DNA of 64,000 bases from Polytrichum commune (Eukaryota; Streptophyta; Polytrichopsida; Polytrichales; Polytrichaceae). The notes beneath the pieces were generated by a model. The model was given only the letters and a program-made list of their open reading frames with translations. It made no database searches and was not told the origin of the DNA. The first letter of the stretch is position 1; each line of letters starts with the position of its first letter. The position numbers were made by a program, and so were the translations under genes. This document shows, one piece after another, positions 36,996 through 48,492 of this stretch. The stretch lies in NCBI GenBank assembly GCA_950295325.1, contig OX485808.1, forward strand, positions 35,918,527 through 35,982,526, written 5' to 3'.

Positions 36996-38454
36996 AAGGG
37001 TAATGCAGCTCACTTTAAGGTTGTTGAGGTTAGAAAACCAGAGCAAACAGGAATGAGTGCATGCATCATAGCAACTCAAGCAGAGTATACCTCGAAAGAC
37101 ATTTCACCAGGGTTGCCTCTCTCTTTTTGTAACTAATTGGTCGGCACTTGGAATTTGGAAAACAGATAGGCTTTGTGGGTTGAATGATGAGCATGCGCTC
37201 TTGCCAATGTAATTGGGGCAATCATTTTCCAGTGATGATAGGAGCTGCTGATCTAATCCGTTCTTCCTCCCAAGGCCTAATCATTTTCGAGATACACTCT
37301 GCTTGAGTTGCGATATTGCATTTGTGTTTATCTGGTATCATAACCTCAAGTTCCTTTGATCAAGATCCATTACCCTTACTATATGACAATATGCTATTCA
37401 TCTTTGAAGTATCGAGTGATTGAATTTCATGGGAATAGTGAGGAGGTTGGACATCGATGTGGCATGTAATGGCTACCTGGATTTGGGATCAGCCAATCTT
37501 TATGTGTGTCAATCCTCAATTTAGAAAGCTCAGATGCCAGAATCCAGAAATTCTCTGTATAGATTGTTTGGACATATTGCCATCGGATGGAACACCAGAA
37601 TGACCTTCACAACATCACATGAAATTGCACCAGATCCTGTAACTCTCCAGACGGTGACGAGTGGTCTCTAGAACATGGATGTGACTTGAAGTTGCCCATA
37701 TCCTTCTTACAGCTGACAGTATGGATAGGTTGTAAGGAAAGTTGATGAGGAGATTAACACATATCTTCACTTGGAATTCATTTCCAGTATTGAAATATTG
37801 CCACCCGGGACGCAGCGAGTACGTTGAGCGCCTGCTAAAATTGGAAAGCAAGGCCTCCTCTCTATGTGCTCGTGATTACACCAACACAGGGATCGGCAAG
37901 CCTCCTGTGGCCAAAAAACTTGACCGACCCAACTTTATAAATCTCACCAACGTTCCTTTAGTATGCAGGAGAAGTACCTTTCTTACAACTCCTCACTTTT
38001 CTGGTTTAATTATCAGTCTTTGGCATTCAGACCAATATTGTCAATGCTGGCAAGCACATCATCATTATGAGGAGCCTCGTTGAGTTGATAGAAGGCTTAA
38101 AGAAATTCCAGTAATGGCAGTTGGGAGTTGCCTACCTTTTGTGTACCACCTTGTGTGTCCTAGATTAGCCATGACACTGGGAGGTTGACATCATGCTTTC
38201 CCATCTGGCTGGCATGTTTGTCTGTTCAGATGTTTATGAGCACAAATGTTGTGTAGAACTCTAGGTCTCCATGAGCATGGAAACATACAGAAAGAATTCT
38301 AAATCTTTGGTGTTTTAGGTAGTAAAACAATCAAATCTAACATACAGCAAACCTTACTATTCGACACAGAAAAATGTCATGACATGTTGACATATCTTTA
38401 GTATCCTTGATTTTTATCTTGGTCTTGACTGACATCCTCCCCTGTTGAGCTCAG
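36996..38454. other. Region expected to hold the first exon and promoter of the MOK-like gene
   Basis: The first recognisable MOK exon starts at 38455 with two bases of a split codon, so a short upstream exon ending in phase 1 must exist. A plus-strand frame at 37742-38083 (113 codons) has no recognisable domain and no proven connection. The true start could not be chosen. Confidence 0.35.
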
Positions 38455-41400
38455 AGTATCGCATGTTAGCGAAGAAGGGGGAAGGTGCCTTCTCAGAGGT
38501 TCTGAAAGCGCAATGTATCAAAAGCAGCAAATACGTGGCCATAAAATGTATGAAGGGCAGCTTCGTCAACATAGAGCAGGTTCGAATCCGCTGCTTGCCT
38601 GCATGATTCAACAACAAAAATTAAGAAAGGAAGCTGTGTTGCTTTATAGTATTATGGAAACCTGAAATGTACAGGGCTTTCCCAATATTCCGGACATAGT
38701 CAGCAACCAGTTTGCAGACAAAATTGTACATGGCCTTTAGAAGGTATCAAAAAGATGAAAGAGTAAAGAAATTTAGTATGATAGGATAGATTTATCACAC
38801 TGATGATGCATGTTTGTGTGACGCCATGAATGTATGTGGCAGGTGACAAGCCTGCGAGAGATTCAAGCGCTACAAAGGCTGTCACCGCATCCAAATGTCA
38901 TCAAACTTCTGGAAGTTCTCTAGTAATCCATCTACTAATCCACCATGTTTTAAGCTTCTAGTACCAATACAGCTCATAGTTTAGGCCCATACAAATATCA
39001 AATTGCAACATTCACATGCATGGTGACTTGACCATCTCTACCAAATATGACCAATTACTGTCCGCATGCCCACCATCATTAGCCTGTTTTGTAGCCTGAC
39101 AATAGAGGAGAATTGCATCTGTGAGCAGCTAATTTCCCACACGCACTATGAGCCCACCCTCACTAAATGGGATAATCAGAGTACTCTTAGAGGGGTGTCA
39201 CCCAAATGGGCTTGTGACCTGTAGAGGTTGAGCTTTGGCTAATAATTGTTCTTTTTTCTCTCTATTACCTCAAAAGTAATTTTAATCTCTCTGCAGTAAC
39301 AAACAATGATAACTGACGAAATTCTGAAATGTAGCATTTCCCATTTAGCAGACGTGAAAGCTGTAAGAAGTTGTGCTGACGTAGGAGATTGTGAAATTTA
39401 CAGCGACCGGCCCACAGGAAGATTGGCTTTTGTGTTCGAGCTGATGGAGATGAACATCTACGAGCTCATTCGAGGCCGTTGCAACTACATGGCCGAAGAC
39501 CGCATCAAAAGCTACATGTATCAGTTGATGAAAGGTTGGCATTTTTATAGTCTCATGACTGATATTGGTACGCATGGGCTGTAGACGTAGTGGTCAAGAC
39601 AAGCGATTTTGCTGATGCGTCTATCCTCATGGGATATGAGGAAGCACATTATTACCCATAATCAATGAGCGCCTGACCACTACATCCAGTCAAGGACATT
39701 TGTTGCCATCCTCACATCTGTTACCTAGTTTGACATTATGTACATCGACTCATTTTTTAAATATGGTTGATGGGATGCAGCCATGGACCACATGCATCGA
39801 AATGGTATATTTCATCGTGACATAAAGCCCGAAAACATCCTTATTATGGATGATGTTCTTAAGGTACCACCTGCTCAAACAAGTGGTGAACCTGCAATCC
39901 ATAGACATCAATCAGACATTGAATACCCATAGAGATCACATTTTAAAGTTCAGAGCATCATGGTTCTTCAACCCAGTATATTTGATAACCCTAGACAACA
40001 ATGGAATAAGCTCTCAAAAACCAAACGAACAAATGTCGTGTGCATTGATAAGTGTGTGTGTGTGTGTGAGTTGGGGCTTGGGGTTAAGCTTGCGGATTTT
40101 GGGAGCTGTCGAGGAGTTTATTCGAAACAGCCCTACACAGAATACATCTCTACTCGGTGGTATGCACTGCTCTCTTGATCTCAATGTGTTGATATTAGCA
40201 GTCTCAAGGTTCAAAAATTTGCAAAAATATTGTGACAATCATTTGATGATCAGTAGGCGATCCAGAGTATCCATTCCTGACTGAAATGGGATACTTATAC
40301 AATATCATAATCATCTGTTCGTATGATCTTTGGGTTATAAAAACTAACCTTTAATATACCAAATATATGTTTAGGTTACACACCTATGAACGGTTGTGTC
40401 TTTAGTATCACTATGTAGCAATGAACAAGTGTTTACAATTTACAAAGGCATCATAGGTAATCATATTCAGAGTTGCCAATTGTAAAGCACCGGCAGATGG
40501 GTGTGGGTTTTTGGGAGAAGGTACCGAGCACCTGAATGTTTGCTCACAGATGGTTATTACAACTACAAGATGGATATGTGGGGCGTGGGGTGCGTCTTTT
40601 TTGAGATTGTCAGCCTCTCCCCACTTTTCCCAGGTTCTTCATAGCCCCTTGTCCTCTTCTGTTCACAGGGATGGCATGGGTTGCACAATTTTACTGTCAT
40701 CAACACGCATCAGATTTATTATGAGAATCACTGGGAAATCTGGCAGCAACCCAGTTTAGACAAACTAAAACTTAGTTTCAGAAATTCTGTGTTTGGATTC
40801 TGTAGGTGCGCAAGATAAGAAATACAGAATACAGATGCTAGAGAAGCCCCGAGAGAAGCATACACATTTCAGAATAATGACCAATGTTGTAGATGTAGCA
40901 GTTGTACAAAATGTGGGTAAAACTGTTGCACAGCGTGTCAGGAAGTTTGAAAGAATTAGTCAACAGAGTCACTTGTGAGTGGACATGAATGGCAGGGAAC
41001 AATGAGATGGACCAGATACAAAAAATACACAGAATTTTGGGCACTCCACCCCAGCAGTTTCTGGACAAGTTGAAGAGGTAAGTAATATGCTTACTTGTGG
41101 CTTCAACCGTAACCCACTCCCAAATAGGCACCTTTAATAGATGTATTTGAGAGCTGATACCAAGAAGAAATCAATTGCAATGAGCAGGAGATCACAACAC
41201 GCGGACTTCAAGTTCGCGCCACAGGATGGTACAGGCATTGCGCGCCTGATTCCGCATGCTTCTCCAGCTTGCATCGAGTTGGTAAACAAGTTGTTGGCGT
41301 ACAACCCCGAAAACCGGTACCTCCATGCATTTTCCTCTCAAGTTGAAACCAAAATTTGTAAAATTGAGTGACATGACCCCAACAGCGAGATTGCACATAA

Positions 41401-44400
41401 AATAAGCATGGCTAAAACAGACACTTTTAGCTCTGCATCACCTTCTCCGAGAAAATGAAACACACGATTAGTGCAAGATGATTAGCAGTTGCTATCTGAG
41501 GTCTTAGCTATGAGCATCTCATTCATTGTCAAAGTGAAGATTCTCTTTCTCATATAGGTCCCCCCCCAATTATGTTGACTATTGAGCCTAGAACGGTTAA
41601 CAAATTTTCAGAATATAGTCCAATCTCTATTAACACCACATACAACACATGTCTTGTTGGTGTCCTTGCATAGATCAGAACCTAACCACATTCAACTCAA
41701 ATAAAGGTATTTAATTAAGATAAGTAACCAAATTAGACACAGTCATAACACAACATTCCTCAAAGTCAAAAGCAAATTTTCTTCTGCAATAATTTGGTCC
41801 ATAAGAAAAGGTTCAAGGATTTGACTATGACTGAAACCATTAGCTTCGGACATTTTGTATCAGGCTGTCAGCCAGACAGGCACTCAGGCATATCTACTTC
41901 AAGGAGTTGCGTGAAAGTGATAAGCTACAGCAAGAATTTCTCAATGCCAGTCGCAGCCATGACATGGGACCTTCACCAAGGTTTTTCTCTAATTACCTCC
42001 ACGGTTTCAAAGTCAATTCAAGGCACCTACCAAGGCAGGGGTCAGTAAACCAGTGTCGGTCTGGTATCGTCTTTTCTTATACCATCGGATATTTATAAAT
42101 GGGGATTTCACATTTTTTAATACGGTAGGGTATGGTTTTGGAAGGAATTTTTGTTTTCAATACCTTTCAGGTGTACATACAATTTTGAAACCCACAGGTA
42201 TACTGTTATTGATACCATGTACTCACCTATATACGAGACCAACAATGGTAAAAATATACCCCCTCTAGGTTTGTTGCTGATTCATCCCAATTTAACCTCA
42301 CTAGGCGAATAGGGGTCGTGGACGCCATTTTAGGCGTTGGTTAGGTTTTGGCTAAAATTCTCTCTATTTTTCCTGATATGTAAAAACTGGTGTTGGTGAA
42401 GCAAGCCAGTGGTACAAGATGACGCACTGATTGCAAAGCAGTGCCTGATCAAACCCATGAGGATGTCAAAGGGAAACGGTGAGAAGACTGTGATCAATCA
42501 GCAGAGCATTGCAATCACCCCCCAGCCCATTGCGACCACCATGAACAACACCTTCAAAGGTGCCAACAAAGAGGTACAATACCTTTAAAACGCCATCAGG
42601 ATCTCCTGTTGAGACATCTGAAATGAAATGGGTCACTTGATCATAATACAACCTGCTTCAAACTCACTGCCATGTGATCAGTATATGCTTTGCCCATGTT
42701 TCCCTTCCAACTTGCATGTCACAATGTACGAGGACTATATTGTGTCTGTTGCACCCAACCATATGAATCAGTGTCCCAGGTCATTCCTATGCACCATCCA
42801 CTCAACATGTCGACAGCCGTCGACAACCAACTGGCTTGAAACTTGGGAATGGCAATTGTGTCAAAACCTGCCCGTTGCATATAGTATAATAGATTCCTTG
42901 CTGATGTCCACCTCTAGATTCTCACATTGCACTAGTCTACATTGGGTCTATTGCACACATGCATATGAAGTGATATATCCCAAAGTCACCATCACACGGT
43001 TTTCTCAACATGCAGTTGGCTTTTTTGTTTCGAAATGTGAGGATGGCAATAGTGTCAGCATTCGCCTGTAGCATAAGAAATAAATAAATAAAAGAATGAC
43101 AACTCCAATGTTGCCATCAACATGAATTATGGTGTCGCTTCATTTTTGAGCTGGTATAACTCTATATGTTATCCCAAAATGGCCATTATGAGAGTTAGTG
43201 GACCTTCAAAAACTATTGCTACCTTTTGAAGGTGAACACCTTGAGCGGGCATGGTCAAGTTGGCCGGCACCTATCTCCCCCAAGGGCAAACCCCTAGGTT
43301 CCACAGGGTTGGTTGAAATATATTCAAATCACCCAAATACCCCCACTGTGATTGGGTAGACCACAGGTAGTAAGGTGCACCAGAAATCAGGTGCCATGAA
43401 GGTGACCCATCTGAGTACTTTACCAAGCTTATGCGGCTTAACCTCAAAGTTCCCATGGGATCCGGGTTAAAGCCTTGGGTTTATGCCACCCTAGAATTCT
43501 GATGGGACCTGGTGGAGTAGCCTTGGTCTGACCGCGTCACTCGTACATAGTGTAGGCTTTAATGTATTGCTTGCCGATGTGCAAATCTGGATTCTGCAGG
43601 AAGACAAAGAAGCGGAGAAAAGAGACAGGGACTACACACCTCGCTCCAACTTTGCAGATGTGCACAGTCTAGCCACTCTGACCTCGATGGGTTCGCCAGT
43701 TTCCATGTATGTGGCACCTGAAGTAGAAAGAGGGCCTATGCAAATGGACAGTATTGCAGATCAGCTTGCTCCTGGACTTCCTTCCTTAAAAAATAGCTCC
43801 AACCTATCCAGTCTCCTAGCTCCCAAAGTGCCCGCTCCTGGAATGCATGCTGCCAGTACAATCCGATCCAACAATAACAACCAGCGGTTGCACCAAATTA
43901 CTCCCAAGGTTGCAGGAACCCATTTTCTTAAACAAAATGTTTTTGATAAATCCTGCACTACCTGAATGTGTTACCTCTATGTGTTTCTGCCTTGAAGTTA
44001 CTTATGAACTAGGTAATCGATGTGAGGAGCCTTGCCATACGATGTAGTAGGTGCCCAGGTTATTGAGATGTGGTAGCTGCAAGGTAGGTATTGGGTACCT
44101 ACTCTAACTATTGGCAAGGCGACATGTGCTCATTATTGGACGTAGTGGTCAGGCCTTGGCATAGTCACCCAGTTTGGTTGCTAATGTGCCTCCTTGTATC
44201 CAATAAGGAATAGACACCTGAACAAAATCGCTTAGCCTGACCACTAGACATTCAACATAGGTAACATAGTGCAGTCTATGGGCTATGGCATTCTTGAGCA
44301 GGTGAATTCCCTATTCCACAATCTCCATACCATCCATTTTCATTTCACAGGTCACAAGAGGTAGACTACTTCTCAACACATCAGTGACACATTCTCCGTG

Positions 44401-45311
44401 GATCCTTTTAGATCTGAATTACCAAAGTGGAGAGTTCTCTGGACATATGTAACAGGAAGTCGAGCTCAATCTGTGACTCAAATGCATGCATCCCAGCCTA
44501 ATGGGAGTTTTGTTCTCCCAAATGCAGAGTTACCAGAGTTTAAAAGGGGGAACGAAATTAATGAAAGGAACTACGAGTCATCGCACAGTTCCTGAGTTTC
44601 CGTCGAAGAACACTCTGGGCACGTACAAGCCAGGAGAGCCTTCACCGTACAAGAATAGAGCCAACAATATCAAGTATGTCAAAAACTCAACCCTAAACGT
44701 CCTTCATGCGCCATGTCTGCCATCATACTCTCCTTTCCAGCTACACTAAACATCTCGTTTAGTGAGGTATTAAGATTGAGGAGCCATGTTAATTACAGTG
44801 CCTGCATGTACCACCAAGTGTCATATGACACCTTCTCTACTTGCCACCCTCTACTTGCCACCCAGTGATTGCAAGACAATTCGTGTAGGTTAATGATGAA
44901 TAGCGTGGGCCACACCAGATCAGATCTTTAGTGCCTTCAACACTATGAAGGTCACCAGAATCCTAATCAGGTCATGGTTTCGAATGGAATGCAATATTGC
45001 GAGAATCTCATTCAAACACACATTGCAGGATGGAACTGCAAGAGCACAAAACCAATTGTTGGTGTGACCTTTTCATTTTTCTATTACATGATCTAAAGTG
45101 GTTGAGATCGATCGACAGGTTACCTGCAATTCCACGACCACTCTTTGGAAGTCGACGGCAACGCAGGCTTATAACGCCTAAACAAAACAAAACAAAACAA
45201 ACCAGGCCGAGTCAACGCAGCCTGATTGTCCCAACAGGAAGGCTCTTGCCTCCAATTGGGGGGTTAGGTTCCTCTGATCGCAATCACCACTTCCAGTGCT
45301 CGAGGTTGTAA
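38455..45311 (+). CDS. MOK: MOK/RAGE-like serine/threonine protein kinase, 13 exons, first exon missing
   Basis: Exons: 38455-38579, 38843-38922, 39404-39534, 39781-39863, 40089-40159, 40521-40633, 40996-41077, 41188-41316, 41864-42003, 42410-42573, 43600-43908, 44528-44673 and 45119-45311, giving 587 residues plus a few N-terminal ones. The kinase core is intact: GEGAFSEV glycine loop, VAIK lysine, LREIQAL helix glutamate, HRDIKPEN catalytic loop, LADFGSC metal motif, [13 protein letters not shown] activation loop, then [25 protein letters not shown] and [14 protein letters not shown] identify the MOK branch of the MAK/ICK/MOK family rather than MAPK or CDK. Members control ciliary length and traffic in animals and algae, so a role in flagellate sperm is inferred. 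The last four exons form a low-complexity, basic tail; their joins (42410 onward) are less certain than the kinase exons. The acceptor at 40088 follows a GT repeat and lacks a normal pyrimidine tract. Confidence 0.88.
39587..39689 (-). mobile_element. Very small inverted-repeat element in MOK intron 3
   Basis: About 103 bp; GACGTAGTGGTCAAG at the left pairs with CCTGACCACTACATC at the right. It is collinear, in opposite orientation, with the element at 44139 (shared AAGCGATTTTG and the mirrored TGTGCYTCCT segment). Confidence 0.65.
41425..41740 (+). repeat. Dispersed repeat family R1, partial copy in a MOK intron
   Basis: Contains GACACTTTTAGCTCTGCA, GAAACACACGATTAGTGCAAG, TTGTCAAAGTGAAGATTCTC, a C-run, AATTATGTTGACTATTGAGCC, GAACGGTTAACA and a final CTCAAATAAAGGTATTTAATTAAG. 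Confidence 0.65.
42680..43080. repeat. Tandem duplication in a MOK intron, about 190-bp unit
   Basis: Two diverged copies share CATATGAA, GTCTRTTGCAC, CTCAACATG, GGATGGCAATAGTGTCA or a variant, and CCTGTAGCATA or a variant. No coding sequence. Confidence 0.45.
43115..43300. repeat. Dispersed repeat in a MOK intron, related to 61280-61470
   Basis: Shared words in the same order include TATGGTGTYGCTTCAT, GAACACYTTGA, GCATGG or GCATGC, and ATCTCC followed by AGGG. The copies are diverged. The family is not recognised. Confidence 0.4.
44139..44252 (+). mobile_element. Very small inverted-repeat element in the MOK intron before the penultimate exon
   Basis: GGACGTAGTGGTCAGGC at the left pairs with GCCTGACCACTA at the right, 114 bp in all. 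It is the same family as the element in intron 3, in opposite orientation. Confidence 0.65.
44810..44945 (-). repeat. Dispersed repeat shared with 2855-2970
   Basis: Reverse complement of the copy at 2855-2970: both contain the palindrome GTGTCATATGACAC, a CCCAGTGATTGCAAGACAAT segment and a GTTAATGATGAA or TTCATCGTTAAC segment. One copy lies in a MOK intron, the other in intron 2 of glutamate synthase. Confidence 0.7.
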
Positions 45312-45599
45312 GCCCTTCGCATTTCCACTTGTGATAATGGTCATGGAGGATCTCAATCCACAGGCAACTGTGAAAACCAATCAATCATTCCCACAGAACC
45401 ATTTTTCGCTGGAACATGTGGCGAAATATGACATCATGCCAAACAGTGGAGTACTGGATGGTGTATACGCCGTATCCTGGAATCTACGGGAGTGCAAGAG
45501 TTCAGCATCATTGAACTTGTCTCAATGCCTCACAGATCACGTCTCTGTTTGGTGCTCTAGTGTGATCAAGCTGCACACCAGATGATGAGTGTACTTTAT

Positions 45600-46760
45600 G
45601 AATATGAAAAGAGATAACAAGAGAGGTCGATCTTGGAATGTGATTACCTGGAATGAATGACTTCACATTCAATTCCAGCATACATCTGCAGGCCAGTGTA
45701 GGCTAAGCAGCTCCATGAATCGCACTGCTTCATGAAACTCCTAAAATCTCATACCCATCCCAAAACTCCCTGAAATATCAAATATTAATTCATACGAAGA
45801 CAGTCAGTGATCGTTTAGCTTCAATGCAAAATTAAGTCCACCATTGTACAGTAGCATGATCCGACTTTAACTACAGTGGAAGTGTTTAAACTAGTTCAAG
45901 CTAACCACAATTCCATTTGTGCTGCTCTGGCTTTAGGGTTTCAACTATTACCCCCGAGGCTTAACCTATAAAAGAATCATAATTTGTCCCACAAAAGATG
46001 TGATTAGCTTGGACCCATCTCAGCCTGTTGCACCCATGCATATGAATTACCACCTTGGTTCAATGCTTGCCACTTTCCCCATGTTTCCTCGAGCATACCC
46101 ACCTTTTGCGCTTGTAGTTTCATCACCTTTCCACGTTTGTTTTTTTTCCTTTTTTGTTTGTCATGTGATCCTTTTTCCTCATAAATGTTTTTGTTTTTTA
46201 GGCAAGAATGGTGGGGAACAGTGGGGCGACGGCCTCACCAAACTAGGATATCAGTATATTTGGATATATGCATGAATTCTAGACAATGCCAACTCCCAAA
46301 TATGACGTACACTAGATCGCAAAACTACACAAATATGGTGGTTGGAGAACATGGAATACAAACATTCAAAGTTATGGTTGTTGCGTTGTTGGTTTTGATG
46401 TTCTCGTTTGATGTTTTTGTCCCCACAAATGCACAACCCATATGATTTCTAGACAAGTGGTTTGTCCATATACACTTAATTGTCAGTGACCACCACCACC
46501 ACATCTTCCATTGTGTATAGATTACCTAGAATGGATGCTTTCAGACTCAGTTACATCATAATGCATATGCAGGCCATGTAAGCGAAGCAGATTGACGAAG
46601 CACTCTGCTTCGGAAAATTCCCACAAAGTCATGATCCTTGCAATATCAAGTGAAACTTAACATAAAGACAGAGAGTGATCGGTTACTCTCCATCTAGAGT
46701 TGAGTCGAACCATTCTACATTAGCATCCGAATGCTAATTTCGGGCAAGATAGCCACACTC
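45600..46760. repeat. Direct duplication downstream of the MOK-like gene
   Basis: About 220 bases at 45650-45870 recur in diverged form at 46545-46750 (GCAGGCCA, AAGCAG, CACTSYTTC, GACAGTCAGTGATCG or GACAGAGAGTGATCG, ACATTAGCATCCGA or ACAGTAGCATGATCCGA). Between them lie T-rich DNA and short frames with no recognised domain. Confidence 0.5.
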
Positions 46761-47833
46761 CAATTTGTGTCCACTTAACAGAAAGTCTATTAAACAGTAT
46801 CATTCCCATAATCAGAGGCACAGACATGCAGTGCAATCAGTCAGGAGGAAGAAGATCGAGGAGAATTAAGAGAAACAAAGTTTCTTCAAGGCAGAGGAGG
46901 TGAAATTCAATCTGCATCGACTCCTACAGGCTTCCCGTTTCTGCATTGCACAAACTTCTTGAGTCACTTCAACTCCTGCAGAGGCAATAATTCAGACCAA
47001 AAGTTCCAGAAAATTCTGATATTCTAGAAGCCAATGCAAGAACTGGATATCGTAGCATGTTATGTATGATCACTTGCTATCACTTGCTATCCGCAAACCT
47101 TCAGGTTTCGACCACATTGAAATTATTCTACTTAAGTCTACTTAAGGCTACTTGGACATGAGATCCTTGACAAAAACATGCTCGCCAGATTATAGTGATA
47201 GTCATTTGCTTTTGTGAATATTATCTCCAACTTGGATGTTTGACAAAGCTAAGTACGCCTTTTTGTAAATCCCCAAGAATTCTGCCTTAAATCTCAAACA
47301 GGCCATCTGAAATGCTCTTCACTCCCTTCCCAACTCCAATTTGTTTTCCCCACCCATTTCTGAAAATGGTCAGACTGCAAGATCTGCAACCATTGCCTCG
47401 TTGCTCAAAAGCAATGAAACTCACTGAGAAAAATTCTTGAGTTCTCCCATTTGATGACTTTGTGCTTCTGTGAGTGGTTCTATGCTTCTTCCACAAGACT
47501 TGCTCATGTCTCACACCGTGATTAAATTTTCTCAAATTCGCAAGAAAGTTTTAACCCAAAGAATCAGAACCTGCAACATTTGAGTTTGAGGTGAACACTA
47601 TCACATGATGAATTACATGAGCATCATGAAAGAATTCATGCCTCAATCATAGTTACAAAAAATTCAGAACCATAACATATCCACAATTGTCACCTACTAC
47701 AATACTACAGTGCTAAAGGTATTTAATGCCACTTATTAGCTGGTACAATGCTCTAACTTCTTACTACAAATTTCAATTTTTTTCCAACAATGGGTTAACA
47801 GGTTGTATGGACATTATACAATGTGAATGACTT
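46761..47833. other. Intergenic DNA, nothing recognised
   Basis: AT-rich, with short frames only (one of 82 codons on the minus strand at 47287-47535, without a known domain). No RNA gene or element end was found. Confidence 0.4.
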
Positions 47834-47835
47834 TA

Positions 47836-48490
47836 CAGTAACCTCCCGCTTAAGTACGCACCCATTTAAGTACGCATCCCGGTTAAGTATGCATTTTTTG
47901 GCAAAAAATTTAGGGTTCAAGATTTCTTAGTTGACCATGTCGTGAATCGTCATTTGGTGTAAGTTTTGAATTTTTTTGTGTTTGGCTTTGAGGCCGACCG
48001 CTCGGATCTTGCTCTGAAATGATTCAAACGATTTCTTAAGGCCATCAAATGTTTCCTTTGTTTCTGCTTGAACTTCAAGGCAGAGCAGCTAATCCTAGAT
48101 GTCAAGAACATGCTTATAAAGAGAGTCAAAACCCTAGAATATAACTCCGTTTTCTAAACCGACATTCAGTTCTTCAGTGTTAACATCGCCTTCACTAACG
48201 ATGTACTCTCAGGCTAGAGCCCTTTTACTCAGAGTATTCGTTCTGCTAAGCTTCAAGATGATTTCACAATGTTTTTGCTCATTGAGACGCTTTCCGATTG
48301 GTTTCTTCAACATTGTAACGAAACACAACCGATTTGGGAAACCTTAAACCCTAAAGTACACACCTACCGGCTATAGCGAAACACAAGCGATAGCGATTTG
48401 GGAAACCCTAAATCCTAAAGTACACACCTACCAGCTAAGTGCGCACAAACTGCGCATGTTCAAGTTGCGTACTTAAGCAGGAGGTTACTG
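47836..48490 (-). mobile_element. pogo/Tigger-like (Tc1/mariner superfamily) element, 655 bp, non-autonomous
   Basis: The left end CAGTAACCTCCCGCTTAAGT pairs with the right end ACTTAAGCAGGAGGTTACTG, about 24 of 26 bases including the adjoining TACGCA part, with TA on both sides (47834-47835 and 48491-48492). CAGT-type ends and a TA duplication are typical of pogo/Tigger elements. The interior has a broken transposase start on the minus strand and a tandem duplication of about 59 bases (48319-48437). Confidence 0.88.
47940..48313 (-). pseudogene. Remnant of a pogo/Tigger transposase N-terminus (CENP-B-type helix-turn-helix)
   Basis: From the ATG at 48313 the minus strand reads KPIGKRLNEQKHCEIILKL, then SKRALA, a stop, and EYIVSEGDV, which follows the CENP-B/pogo N-terminal DNA-binding pattern (basic start, E-x-I-I-x-L, A-L-A-x-E-Y-x-V-S). 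Further stops follow, and the catalytic DDE domain is absent. It is dead and lies inside the element at 47836-48490. Confidence 0.65.
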
Positions 48491-48492
48491 TA

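Noticed and set aside
37742-38083. 113-codon frame upstream of the MOK exons
   Set aside because: No recognisable domain, no suitable phase-1 donor leading to 38455, and repeat-rich surroundings.
38579-38592. GGTTCGAATCC, like a tRNA B box
   Set aside because: It lies exactly at the donor site of a MOK exon. No A box, acceptor stem or anticodon arm fits upstream.
43567-43965. Stand-alone 132-codon gene
   Set aside because: Its start lies in an intron. Residues from 43600 continue the MOK C-terminal tail in phase, so it is an exon.
44997-45118. ATG-initiated extension of the last MOK exon frame
   Set aside because: The acceptor at 45118 and the phase from 44673 explain the frame. The upstream part is intron.
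48340-48425. AAACCCTAAA motifs resembling plant telomere repeats
   Set aside because: Only isolated partial copies, inside the internal duplication of the pogo-like element.
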